From assembly GCF_029541745.1 (NCBI RefSeq), contig NZ_CP089746.1, positions 7,077,559-7,141,558 of the forward strand: 64,000 nt of DNA. Reading direction: 5' to 3'. The notes beneath the pieces are model-generated. The model saw nothing but the letters and a program-made list of their open reading frames with translations, ran no database searches and was not told the origin of the DNA. Of this stretch, positions 18,880 through 27,230 are shown one piece after another (the first letter of the stretch is position 1; each line of letters opens with the position of its first letter). The position numbers and the translations under genes are program-made. This DNA is from Streptomyces sp. LX-29. Lineage in GTDB: Bacteria > Actinomycetota > Actinomycetes > Streptomycetales > Streptomycetaceae.

Positions 18880-20151
18880 ATGACCGGCCAAGACATTCCG
18901 AAGATAGCGGCGTTCCGGCAGAACCTCCGGGACTACCGGGTGCCCTACCTCCCCTTCGGCAGCACGCTGGGGCCCGCCGAGATCGAGGCGGTGACCCAGG
19001 TCATCAGCTCGGGCGAGACCCTCTCCGGCGGCGCGTGGCGCACCCGCTTCGAGGACGACTTCCGCGCCTCTGTGGGCGCCCGACACGCGATGAGCGTCAC
19101 CAGCGGGACGGTGGCCCTGGAGTTCGCCATCCACCTCCTGGACCTGCGGCCCGGGGACGAGGTCGTCGTCACGCCGCAGACCTACCAGGCGACCATCCAG
19201 CCGCTGCTCCAGTACCCCGACGTCCGGGTCAGGTTCTGCGACGTCAAGGAAGACACCCTCAACCTCGACCCGGAGAGCCTGCGCAAGCTGCTCAACGACA
19301 AGACGCGCGCCATCATCCTGGTGCACTACGGCGGGCTCCCGGCGGAGATGGACGCCGTCATGGAGCTGGCCCGGGAGCGCGGCATCCTGGTGATCGAGGA
19401 CTCCGCCCACGCCCTGGGCAGCAGCTACCACGGCCGCCGCCCCGGCTCCCTCGCCGACATCGGCTGCTTCAGCTTCCACTCGAGCAAGAACATCACCACG
19501 CTCGGCGAGGGCGGCATGCTCACCTTCGCCAACGACGACTGGGTCGACCGGATCGAGCGGCTGCGCGGCAACGAGGCGGACGCCGTCTTCGTGGCGCGCG
19601 ACCACCGCTTCGGCACCTCGCGGGAGCCACTGCCCGGCGCGCTCTACCCGGGACACTCGTACACCCACGACTGCGTCGCCCTGCTCCGCCACGGCACCAA
19701 CGCCACGCTCAGCGAGGCGGCCGCGGCGGTGGGAGTGGCCCAACTGCGCTCCCTGCCCGACTTCGTGGCCCGCCGGCGGATGATCGCCCAGCGGCTCAGG
19801 GAGGTGCTCGCCGACTACCCGGGCCTGGTCGCCGCGGTCACCGAGCCGGACGGGGTCGAGCAGTCCCAGCACCTCTTCACCTTCTTCGTGCGCGCCCCCG
19901 AACGGCTCAGCCGGGAGCGGCTGATCCACGAGCTGGCCGAGCGCGGGGTGCAGGTCCCGATCCGCTACTTCCCGCTCCACCTGACGCCCGAGTGGCGTTC
20001 GCGCGGACATCGCTACGGGGAGTGCCCCACCGCCGAACGGCTCTGGTTCGATGAGCAGATGAACCTGCCCTGCCACCCCGGTCTCAGCGACAAGCAGGTC
20101 GATCTGCTCTGCGAGCTGCTCGGTGACGCGCTGCGGGCGGCGCTGTGCTGA
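18880..20151 (+). CDS. DegT/DnrJ/EryC1/StrS-family PLP aminotransferase
   Basis: This is a 423-residue protein started at ATG 18880, which has GGGAG just upstream. ATG 18862 overlaps the transporter stop and would add six residues. Fold-type I PLP signatures are visible: SVTSGTVALEFAIHLL near the cofactor phosphate, VIEDSAHALGSSYHGRRPG with the ring-binding Asp, and the Schiff-base Lys in SFHSSKNITTLGEGGML. Family members transfer an amino group to keto-sugars or cyclitols; some act on other ketones. No sugar genes accompany it, so the substrate is probably a non-sugar ketone of this pathway. It overlaps the cyclodeaminase-family gene by 7 bp, pointing to a joint function. Confidence 0.85.
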   Translation: MTGQDIPKIAAFRQNLRDYRVPYLPFGSTLGPAEIEAVTQVISSGETLSGGAWRTRFEDDFRASVGARHAMSVTSGTVALEFAIHLLDLRPGDEVVVTPQTYQATIQPLLQYPDVRVRFCDVKEDTLNLDPESLRKLLNDKTRAIILVHYGGLPAEMDAVMELARERGILVIEDSAHALGSSYHGRRPGSLADIGCFSFHSSKNITTLGEGGMLTFANDDWVDRIERLRGNEADAVFVARDHRFGTSREPLPGALYPGHSYTHDCVALLRHGTNATLSEAAAAVGVAQLRSLPDFVARRRMIAQRLREVLADYPGLVAAVTEPDGVEQSQHLFTFFVRAPERLSRERLIHELAERGVQVPIRYFPLHLTPEWRSRGHRYGECPTAERLWFDEQMNLPCHPGLSDKQVDLLCELLGDALRAALC

Positions 20152-21113
20152 GGATCCTCGACGCACGAGCCGTCCGGGAGCTGCTGTCGGTCTCCGAACT
20201 CGCCGCGGAGATCGGCGCGGCCTTCACCGCGGGCGGCGACGGGGCCACCGAGTTCGCCCGCAGCTCGGTGCGGACCGACGCGGGCGAGCTGCTGCTGATG
20301 CCGGCGGTGCACTCCGACACCCTCTCGGTGAAGCTGATCAGCCTCTTCGACAACCCGCCGGAGCTGCGACTCCCCAGCGTCCAGGGGCTGGTGACGCTCT
20401 TCGACGCGGCGACCGGCCGCCCGGTGGCGGTGCTGGACGCCACCGCGGTCACCGAACTGCGCACCGCCGCGGTGACCGTCTGCGCCACCGACTTACTGGC
20501 CAGACCCGACGCCCGGGTGCTGACCGTCATCGGCGCCGGGGTGCAGGGCCGGGGGCATCTGGAGGGGCTGGCGGGGATCCGGCCCTGGGACTCCGTACGG
20601 CTGCACAGCCGCGATCCGCGCAGGGCCCGGAAGCTGGCCGGGTGGGCCCGGGAGCGGGGCCTCGCGGTCGAGGTGCTGGAGAGCGTCGACGCCGCCGTGC
20701 GGGACGCGGACGTGATCTGCACGGTGACCACCTCGCCGGAGCCGCTGTTCGAGGACTCCGCGGTGGCGCGGGAGGGCGTGCACCTCAGCGCCGTGGGCGC
20801 CTACGGCGCCACGCGCCGGGAACTGCCCTCGCGCCTGGTGGCGAGATCCAGCCTGTTCGTGGAGTCCGCCGCCGCGGTGCTGCGCGAGGCCGGGGACATC
20901 CTCATCCCCATCGCGGAGGGCGCCCTCCCGGCGGATCCCCCCATGTCCGCATTGGGGGAGGTGCTCGCGGGACGTCGTCCGGGGCGCAGGTCGCCCGGCG
21001 AGACAACCCTCTTCAAGTCCGTGGGCGTGCCAATCGAGGACGCGTTCACCTGTGATCTCCTCTATCGGCTCGCCCTGGCCCGGAACGCCGGGCAGTCGAT
21101 TCCGTTCGAATAG
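20145..21113 (+). CDS. Ornithine cyclodeaminase/mu-crystallin family protein with a TTA codon
   Basis: The protein has 322 residues from GTG 20145, overlapping the aminotransferase end. The NAD-binding Rossmann motif VIGAGVQGRGHLEGL and the family segments LPSVQGLVTLFDAATGRPVAVLDA and TELRTAAVT are clear. The family includes ornithine cyclodeaminase, ketimine reductases, and SbnB, which makes 2,3-diaminopropionate from a phosphoserine-glutamate conjugate. No SbnA partner is present. Together with the DegT enzyme it may form or reduce an amine/imine. Codon 117 (20493-20495) is TTA, so its translation should depend on bldA. The next gene begins about 200 bp later. Confidence 0.85.
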   Translation: MLRILDARAVRELLSVSELAAEIGAAFTAGGDGATEFARSSVRTDAGELLLMPAVHSDTLSVKLISLFDNPPELRLPSVQGLVTLFDAATGRPVAVLDATAVTELRTAAVTVCATDLLARPDARVLTVIGAGVQGRGHLEGLAGIRPWDSVRLHSRDPRRARKLAGWARERGLAVEVLESVDAAVRDADVICTVTTSPEPLFEDSAVAREGVHLSAVGAYGATRRELPSRLVARSSLFVESAAAVLREAGDILIPIAEGALPADPPMSALGEVLAGRRPGRRSPGETTLFKSVGVPIEDAFTCDLLYRLALARNAGQSIPFE

Positions 21114-21153
21114 CAGAATGCTGGAATCTCCGGGGTTCGTCCGGCCGCAAATC

Positions 21154-21199
21154 TAGAATGACCGGACGGCCGCCGGACCACCGACTGGCCGCAGGAGGA
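21154..21199 (+). promoter_or_regulatory. Possible -10 element and unassigned strong SD before the AMP-ligase
   Basis: In the 208-bp gap after the cyclodeaminase gene there is a TAGAAT hexamer at 21154-21159 and an AGGAGGA at 21193-21199. No start codon lies at a proper distance from that SD; the likely AMP-ligase ATG is 120 bp further on. A short leader or an internal promoter are both possible. Confidence 0.25.
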
Positions 21200-21321
21200 C
21201 ACCCCGCTGTCGTCTTGCTGACAAGAGATTGTCCCGCCTCACCGGCGCCCGGAAGTATGCGTCACCTCGCTACCGCCTCATCGACGCAAGCGCACTTCCG
21301 AGGTTGAGGGACACATACGCC

Positions 21322-22866
21322 ATGCATTCGCCACGCTCCGCCGATCTGTTGTTCGCGCAACTCGATGCCGCCGGCCGTGCCGCCAAGCGCCCCTGGGCCG
21401 TGGACCACGAATCGGCCGCCGTCACCGTCAAGGACGGACAGGTGCATCCCTCGGATGTCGCCGCGGCCGCCCGACGATTCGCGCGGACGGCGGCGGAGCG
21501 TGGCGTTCGCGCGGGCGACCGGTGCGTCGTACGGCTGGAGAAGCCGCTGGACGTCCTGGTGGCCTTCGCCGGTCTCACCGCGCTCGGCGCGGTGCCCGTG
21601 CTGCTGAGCGCCCGGCTGGACGCGCCGACCGCCCACGCCGCGCTGGAGCCGGTCACCGGCCCGCTGCACCTGCTGATCGCCGAGGCTCGCGCGGCCGACT
21701 TCCCGGATTCCCTGACACCGGGAGCGACCCGGCTGATCTGGGAGGACGCCGTCTCGGCGGTGGCCGAAGGGTCGGTCGAGCCGCCCCCGCACGGCGTGGA
21801 ACTCGCCCCGGACCAGCCCTACCTGGTCACCCACACCTCCGGCACCACCGGCGTGCCCAAACTGGTCGTGCACACCCGGAACAGCTTCTACCAGCAGTCC
21901 GCCATCCAGACCCGGATGCTGCGGCCGATGTTCCTCTCCGGGTATCTCGCCGCGGCCATCTCCCCGGTGCACGTCCGCACCCTCTCCGGAATTCTCAGCG
22001 CCCTGCGACTGCGCCACTCGCTGCTGCTGCTCGCCTCAGAGGAAAGCGACAGCGTCGGCGCCCAACTCGAGCGCTGGCGGCCGGAATACCTGGAGACGCA
22101 CCCGAACAGCTACATCACCTGGGAGGGCCTGGCGGCCGAGGGGGCGATGTCCTCGGTGCGCATGTTCCTGGGCACGTTCGACGCGATGCACCCGCGCACG
22201 GTCGACGCCATGCTGAATGGTTCCCGACGTCGTCTCGCGATGTTCACCGAGGTATACGCGCAATCGGAACTCGGGCCCATAGCCTTTCGTATCCGCACCC
22301 GGAGGACCGGCCGTTCCCGAAACACCGTCGGCGCCGAACTGGCCGGCCACCGCGTCGGCCGGGCCATTCCCGGATACAGCCGCATCCGAGTCGTCGACGA
22401 GCAGGGGAACCGGCTTCCACGCGGCGCGAGCGGTCGAATCCAGGTCCGTTCCAAGGGCCGCTTCGCCGGATATCTGAATTTCCCCGAGCGCTTCACGGAG
22501 AACCTCTTCGACGGCGGTTGGTGGGACTCCGGCGACTGGGGCGCGCGGACCGCGACGGGGACCCTGCGGCTGCACGACCGGCAGGTCGAGCGGCTGTCCG
22601 GGGCGACCAGCGGCATCGCGCTGGAGGACGTACTGCTTGACCGCGTACCGGAGTTGGCGGAGGCGGTCATCATGGAGACGGACGGACGACTCGTGCCCGT
22701 CCTCGTCAGCCGGTCCACCGCTCCCGTCACCGAAGAGCTGTGGCTCGCGGCCACGCGCGATCTGCCGTCCCTCGCGCCACCCCGCTTCGTCGCCTGGCAC
22801 GACATTCCGCGGACGGCCACCGGAAAGGTGCGGCGAGAAGTCCTCCGGCACCGGCTGAACGGCTGA
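21322..22866 (+). CDS. Class I adenylate-forming enzyme (AMP-ligase), candidate diazotase
   Basis: This is a 514-residue ANL-superfamily enzyme started at ATG 21322, with GAGGG upstream; TTG 21229 would add 31 poorly conserved residues. The P-loop is THTSGTTGVPK, the hinge region is DSGDWGARTATGTLRLHDRQ, and the C-terminal catalytic Lys lies in PRTATGKVRREVLRHRL. Such enzymes form acyl-AMP, then a thioester or amide. In the cremeomycin pathway an AMP-ligase-family enzyme (CreM) uses ATP and nitrite to diazotise an aminohydroxybenzoate. With CreD, CreE, GriI and GriH homologues in this cluster, a diazotase role is a reasonable inference. A plain aryl-CoA/ACP ligase is the alternative. Confidence 0.75.
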   Translation: MHSPRSADLLFAQLDAAGRAAKRPWAVDHESAAVTVKDGQVHPSDVAAAARRFARTAAERGVRAGDRCVVRLEKPLDVLVAFAGLTALGAVPVLLSARLDAPTAHAALEPVTGPLHLLIAEARAADFPDSLTPGATRLIWEDAVSAVAEGSVEPPPHGVELAPDQPYLVTHTSGTTGVPKLVVHTRNSFYQQSAIQTRMLRPMFLSGYLAAAISPVHVRTLSGILSALRLRHSLLLLASEESDSVGAQLERWRPEYLETHPNSYITWEGLAAEGAMSSVRMFLGTFDAMHPRTVDAMLNGSRRRLAMFTEVYAQSELGPIAFRIRTRRTGRSRNTVGAELAGHRVGRAIPGYSRIRVVDEQGNRLPRGASGRIQVRSKGRFAGYLNFPERFTENLFDGGWWDSGDWGARTATGTLRLHDRQVERLSGATSGIALEDVLLDRVPELAEAVIMETDGRLVPVLVSRSTAPVTEELWLAATRDLPSLAPPRFVAWHDIPRTATGKVRREVLRHRLNG

Positions 22867-22982
22867 TCCGCGCTCCCTCGACCGTCCGCGCGGTCACCGA
22901 ATCCGGTTCCCCCGGCCGCACCTCGCGGCCCCGTCACTTCTTGCCGACATCCGTTCACATCAACTGGGGTGGTCTGCCGAGC

Positions 22983-23681
22983 ATGGCTGAAAACAGGGTA
23001 GTGCTGCGTGCCGAGAAGGTGCGGCGCGAGTTCGTCAGCGGGGATTCCGCCGTGGAGGTCCTCAAGGGCTGCAGCCTGGAGGTGTCCGCGGGGGAGTTCG
23101 TCGCCATCGTGGGCAGGAGCGGCAGCGGCAAGTCCACGCTGGCCAACGTGCTGTCGGGGTTGGACCGCCCCACCTCCGGCACGGTGACGCTGCTGGGCCG
23201 GGACCTGTCCCGGCTCGGTGAGGCCGAGGCCGCCGCGATGCGGGCCCGGGAGATCGGCTTCGTGCTCCAGAAGGACAACCTCATCCCGTCCTTCACCATC
23301 GAGGAGAACGTGGCGGCCCCCCTGGTCATGGGCGGCACCAAGCTCAGCGACGCGCTCAAGCAGGCCCGCGAGATGCTCTCCGAGGTGGGCCTGTCGCACC
23401 GCGCCAAGCAGTGGCCCGGTCAGGTCTCCGGCGGTGAGGCGCAGCGCGCCGCCGTCGCCCGGGCCTGTGTCGTGCAACCCGCCATCGTCTTCGCCGACGA
23501 GCCGACCGGCGCCCTCGACGAGGAGAACGGCCGCCAGGTGCAGGAGATCTTCCACAAGCTCGTCAGCACCACCGGCGCCGCCGGACTGATCATCACCCAT
23601 GACCGGGACCTCGCCGCCGGCGCGGACACCGTCATCACCCTCGCCGACGGCCAGGTGGTCGCCACCGAGAGGACGGCGTGA
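22983..23681 (+). CDS. ABC transporter ATP-binding protein (LolD/MacB type)
   Basis: This 232-residue ATPase has Walker A VGRSGSGKSTLANVL, a Q-loop at VLQKDNL, the signature QVSGGEAQRAAVARA, Walker B IVFADEPTGALD, and an H-loop in IITHDRD. The start is ATG 22983; a longer open frame upstream is not supported by any SD. Its stop overlaps the permease start by 4 bp. The pair forms a FtsX-type exporter, likely for the product of cluster A or for self-protection. Confidence 0.9.
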   Translation: MAENRVVLRAEKVRREFVSGDSAVEVLKGCSLEVSAGEFVAIVGRSGSGKSTLANVLSGLDRPTSGTVTLLGRDLSRLGEAEAAAMRAREIGFVLQKDNLIPSFTIEENVAAPLVMGGTKLSDALKQAREMLSEVGLSHRAKQWPGQVSGGEAQRAAVARACVVQPAIVFADEPTGALDEENGRQVQEIFHKLVSTTGAAGLIITHDRDLAAGADTVITLADGQVVATERTA

Positions 23682-26197
23682 TGGCGCTCGATCCACACCG
23701 CCTCGTCGCCCGCTCCCTCAGCCGGAGCTGGCGGCAGCGCCCCGCCCGGATGGCCGCCGCCATCGCGGCCGGCATCGGCGGCGTCCTGCTGACCACCGCC
23801 ATGCTGCTGATCTCGGCATCGGTGCTGGACGCCATCAAGGGCGCCTCCATCAGCGGCGTCCGCGACGAGGTCGTCGCCGTCGAGGCGCGCGCCCCCGGCG
23901 GCATGACGCGGGACGTGGTCGACCGCACCGAGCGGGAGACCGGGGTCAAGGGCTCCCGCGCCCTGGTGATCAGCACCCGCGCGGCCACCGGCGAGAGCGA
24001 CTCGACCGACCCGGTCATCGTCTTCGGCGTCGACGACGCCCTCGGCGGCCTCACCGACGAGCGGCTCGCCGAGCAGATCGGCCGCACCGAGCTCGCCGCC
24101 GACCAGGTCTTCCTCTCCGCGGACTGGGCCGAGGACCACGACCTGGGCGAGGGCGACACCGTCCGTGTCACCTCCCCCCAGGGCGTCCAGCGATGGAAGG
24201 TGGCCGGGCTGCTCGACGGGCAGGTCGCCAACCGCGGGGCGATGGTCATCGCACCGCTGCCCACCGTCGCCACCGCCTTCGACCGCGGCACCCACAGCGA
24301 TGTGCTGCTGCTCGACCCGGGACAGCGGGACCGCGCGGAGGTGGTGGCCGCCGCCGAGCGGGCCGTCGACGGCGCGGCCGACGTCAAGCGCCCCGACGAG
24401 CTGCTCTCCGGCTACAGCAAGACGTTCCGCACCTCGCTCACCATCCTGGGCATGTTCGCGGCCATCGCCGTGCTCACCGCCGCCGTGGTGCTCTTCCTCA
24501 CCTGGCGCCTCGCGCTGGACGACGCCCGCAACACCCTCGCCCGGCTGCGACTGCTGGGCGTGCGCACCCGACACCTCATGGCCGGCTCGGCCATGGTGAT
24601 GGTGCCGCTGCTGCTCGGCACCTATGTCATCGGCGCGGCGCTCGGCGTCTGGGTGGGCTCCCTGCTCGGCTCGTTCACCCGCCAGATCACCGATCTGACC
24701 CAGCAGGCCGTCACCCCGGGGCTGCCCTGGCAGTGGCCGGCGGCCGGGGCGTTCGTCGCCGCGGTGGTGATGTTCGCCGCCGCCTGGCTCTCCGGCGTCC
24801 GCCGGTTCACCAGGATCACCCCGATCGAGGCGGTCACCGGTCGCGACCAGGTGTCCATGACGCCGGGCGGAGTGCGGCGACCGCTGATCGCGGGCCTGGT
24901 CTCGCTCGCCGTCGGCGTGGCCCTGGTGGCGCTGGGCCGCGAGATGGTCACCTCGACCAGCCTGGTCTTCCTCTTCCTCGGCGCGGCCCTGCTCAGCGTG
25001 GTGCTGCCGGTGCTGGCCGGCGCTCTGCTGCGCGGCGGCGAGCCGGGCCCGGTGCGCCTGGCCGTCGGCCGCCAACTCCAGCTCGGCTGGAAGCGCAACG
25101 CCGCGCTCTCCATCACCTTCACCGTCGCCGTGGTGACCTCGGTGGCCATGGCCGGCACCGCCAGCAGCATCAAGGACGAGGTCGCCGGCTCGGTGCAGCG
25201 CTGGACCCAGGGCGAGCTGTACGTCCAGGCGGCCGAGGTCGGACAGAACCTCCAGAACGAGAAGTTCCCGCTCGCCCTGGAGCAGGAGCTGCGGAAGGTC
25301 GACGGCGTCGAGGCGGTGACCTCCTTCACCTACGCCAGCATCGGCCTCGACGGCCGCAAGGTGCAGGTCTGGAACTGGGGCGAGTCCGACATCGACCGGA
25401 CCACCGACCTCGAGGTGGTCGAGGGCGAGAAGGACTTCGTCACGAAGCTCGACACCGACGAGATCGTCATCTCCACCAACTACGCCCGCACCCAGGACCT
25501 CGGCGTCGGCGACACCATGGAGCTGCCGCTGCCCACCGGACACCGCGAGGTGAAGGTGGCCGCGGTGCTGGAGGACTCCGCCTCCGACGGCGGCATGATC
25601 GTCGCCGGTACCCGGCTCTACCGCGAACTCACCGCCGCCCAGGGCGTCTACGAGTACTACGTCGGAGTCAAGGACGGGGCGGACCAGGCGCAGGTCAAGG
25701 CCGCCCTGGAGAAGAAGCTCGCCGACCGCTACCCGCGGGCGGAGGTGCTCACCCGCACCGAGATGCGCGACGCCTTCGCGGGCATCACCGCCCGACTGGT
25801 CAGCTCCTTCGAGGCGTTCGCCTGGGTGATGTTCATCCTCGCCGTCCTCGTCGGCGGCGCCACCCTCGCCTCCGGCCTGGCGGAGCGGCAGCGGGCGCTG
25901 GCCCTGCTGCGACTCGCCGGCGCCACCCGCAAGACCGTCACCCGGCAACTGGTCGGCGAATCGCTGATCGTCGCGGGCTGCGCCTGGATCGTGGCGCTGC
26001 CCGTCGGCTGCCTCGCCATCCCGGGCATGCTCGACGCCCAGGCGGGCCAGAGCGGCCTGCTGCCGGGGATCACCGTGCCGCTGCTGCTCAGCGTGGCCAG
26101 CCTGCCCCTCGTGGTGGTCTGCATGCTGCTCGCCCTGGCGGTGGCGGGCCCCCGCCGGGCCAACCCGCCGCTGCGCGCGCTGCTGGCCCAGGAGTAG
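23678..26197 (+). CDS. FtsX-like ABC transporter permease
   Basis: This is an 839-residue protein with the duplicated FtsX/MacB layout: an N-terminal membrane helix (AAAIAAGIGGVLLTTAMLLI), a large extracytoplasmic domain (about 50-245), three helices (about 250-370), a second N-type helix near 470, a second external domain (about 500-690), and three C-terminal helices ending in SVASLPLVVVCMLLALAVAG. It partners the ATPase encoded just upstream. Mechanotransmission-type exporters of this class often move antibiotics or lipids in actinomycetes. The next gene starts about 80 bp downstream. Confidence 0.9.
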   Translation: MMALDPHRLVARSLSRSWRQRPARMAAAIAAGIGGVLLTTAMLLISASVLDAIKGASISGVRDEVVAVEARAPGGMTRDVVDRTERETGVKGSRALVISTRAATGESDSTDPVIVFGVDDALGGLTDERLAEQIGRTELAADQVFLSADWAEDHDLGEGDTVRVTSPQGVQRWKVAGLLDGQVANRGAMVIAPLPTVATAFDRGTHSDVLLLDPGQRDRAEVVAAAERAVDGAADVKRPDELLSGYSKTFRTSLTILGMFAAIAVLTAAVVLFLTWRLALDDARNTLARLRLLGVRTRHLMAGSAMVMVPLLLGTYVIGAALGVWVGSLLGSFTRQITDLTQQAVTPGLPWQWPAAGAFVAAVVMFAAAWLSGVRRFTRITPIEAVTGRDQVSMTPGGVRRPLIAGLVSLAVGVALVALGREMVTSTSLVFLFLGAALLSVVLPVLAGALLRGGEPGPVRLAVGRQLQLGWKRNAALSITFTVAVVTSVAMAGTASSIKDEVAGSVQRWTQGELYVQAAEVGQNLQNEKFPLALEQELRKVDGVEAVTSFTYASIGLDGRKVQVWNWGESDIDRTTDLEVVEGEKDFVTKLDTDEIVISTNYARTQDLGVGDTMELPLPTGHREVKVAAVLEDSASDGGMIVAGTRLYRELTAAQGVYEYYVGVKDGADQAQVKAALEKKLADRYPRAEVLTRTEMRDAFAGITARLVSSFEAFAWVMFILAVLVGGATLASGLAERQRALALLRLAGATRKTVTRQLVGESLIVAGCAWIVALPVGCLAIPGMLDAQAGQSGLLPGITVPLLLSVASLPLVVVCMLLALAVAGPRRANPPLRALLAQE

Positions 26198-26279
26198 CCC
26201 GGACGCCGCGGTGGCGACGACACACACCCCACACCATCGGCCGTATCCCGGCCCCTTCACCGAAACGGGGAGAACAACT

Positions 26280-27086
26280 GTGATCAGTGGGAAGGAGCGC
26301 CGGCTGCGGCGCGTCATGGGGGCGGACGCCCGCACCCTTCTGGTGGCCGTCGACCACGCCCTGACGACGGGCGGCGCGGGCGGGCTGTCCCGGATGAGCA
26401 CCGTGCTCGGCGCGGTGGTCGCCGGCGGCGCCGACGGCATCGTCGTCCACCGCGGCTCCGCCGCCACCTCCATGCCGGTCCAGCGGGACACCGCGATGAT
26501 CGTGCACCTGTCCGGCAACACCCGGCTCAGCCCGGGCGGCGAGCTGAAGACCCGGGTCTGCGACCCGGAGACCGCGCTGACGCTCGGCGCCGACCTGGTC
26601 TCCGTGCACGTCACCTTCGGCGGCGGCCACCAGGAGGACCGGGCGGCCCTCGCCGACCTCGGCAAGGTCGCCGCCTCCTGCGACCGGCTCGGGCTGCCGC
26701 TGCTGGTCATGACCTATGTGGCGGGCGCCGGCGAGAGCCCGGCCGAGCGCGGCGCGGCGGTCATCCACGCCGGGCGGGCCGTCGCCGAACTCGGCGCCGA
26801 CATCGTCAAGGTGGCCCACCCCGGTGCCGAGCACCTCGACGAGCTGGTCGCCTCCATCGAGGTGCCGGTGGTGCTCGCCGGTGGCGAGGCCGCGGGCGGC
26901 TGGGAGGAGTACGTGACCGCCGCCAAGGACGCCATCGGCCACGGCGTGGCCGGGCTGTGCGTCGGCCGCCGGGTCTTCGGCAGCCCCGACCCGGCCGCCG
27001 CCGTCGCCGAGCTGCGCGCGGTGGTCCACGGCGCGGCCGGTGTGGGCACGCGTTCCGCTGGGGCCGGGGGCCACCCCCAGCGGTAG
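26280..27086 (+). CDS. griI: GriI-like aldolase for 3-amino-4-hydroxybenzoate synthesis
   Basis: This 268-residue class I aldolase of the DhnA/fructose-bisphosphate family starts at GTG 26280, after a GGGGAG SD. Key positions fit the family: Asp in VAVDHALTTGG, a YVAGAGES segment, and the Schiff-base Lys in DIVKVAHPG, followed by VLAGGEAAGG that binds substrate phosphate. GriI condenses L-aspartate 4-semialdehyde with dihydroxyacetone phosphate to the C7 precursor of 3,4-AHBA. A related archaeal enzyme makes the heptulosonate for shikimate. Being followed directly by a GriH-type gene argues for the aminohydroxybenzoate role. An 8-bp hairpin overlaps its stop codon. Confidence 0.88.
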   Translation: MISGKERRLRRVMGADARTLLVAVDHALTTGGAGGLSRMSTVLGAVVAGGADGIVVHRGSAATSMPVQRDTAMIVHLSGNTRLSPGGELKTRVCDPETALTLGADLVSVHVTFGGGHQEDRAALADLGKVAASCDRLGLPLLVMTYVAGAGESPAERGAAVIHAGRAVAELGADIVKVAHPGAEHLDELVASIEVPVVLAGGEAAGGWEEYVTAAKDAIGHGVAGLCVGRRVFGSPDPAAAVAELRAVVHGAAGVGTRSAGAGGHPQR

Positions 27087-27093
27087 CTGGGGG
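27074..27093 (+). terminator. Small hairpin over the aldolase stop codon
   Basis: CCCCCAGC (27074-27081), a 4-base loop and GCTGGGGG (27086-27093) form a stem that includes the stop codon. It lies inside the gene train and may lower read-through or stabilise the upstream message rather than end transcription. Confidence 0.35.
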
Positions 27094-27163
27094 CGGGTGG
27101 GCACACCGGCCGCCCACGGCGGGTGACCGCACCACCGTCCCCGGCCACCGACGTCACCGCACC

Positions 27164-27217
27164 ACTTCGAGAAACGCCGCTTCGCGGCACACCCGCTTCG
27201 CGGCAACCGCTTCGAGA
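27164..27217. repeat. Short direct repeats between griI- and griH-like genes
   Basis: CCGCTTCGCGGCA occurs at 27177-27189 and again at 27193-27205, followed by a partial third copy at about 27207. CTTCGAGA-like ends flank the array at about 27165 and 27211. It looks like local slippage duplication within the 144-bp intergenic gap. Confidence 0.5.
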
Positions 27218-27230
27218 CAGAGGAACACCC

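Noticed and set aside
21229..21321. TTG start for the AMP-ligase 31 codons upstream
   Set aside because: There is no SD at a suitable distance and the extra residues do not look like the family; ATG 21322 has GAGGG in front.
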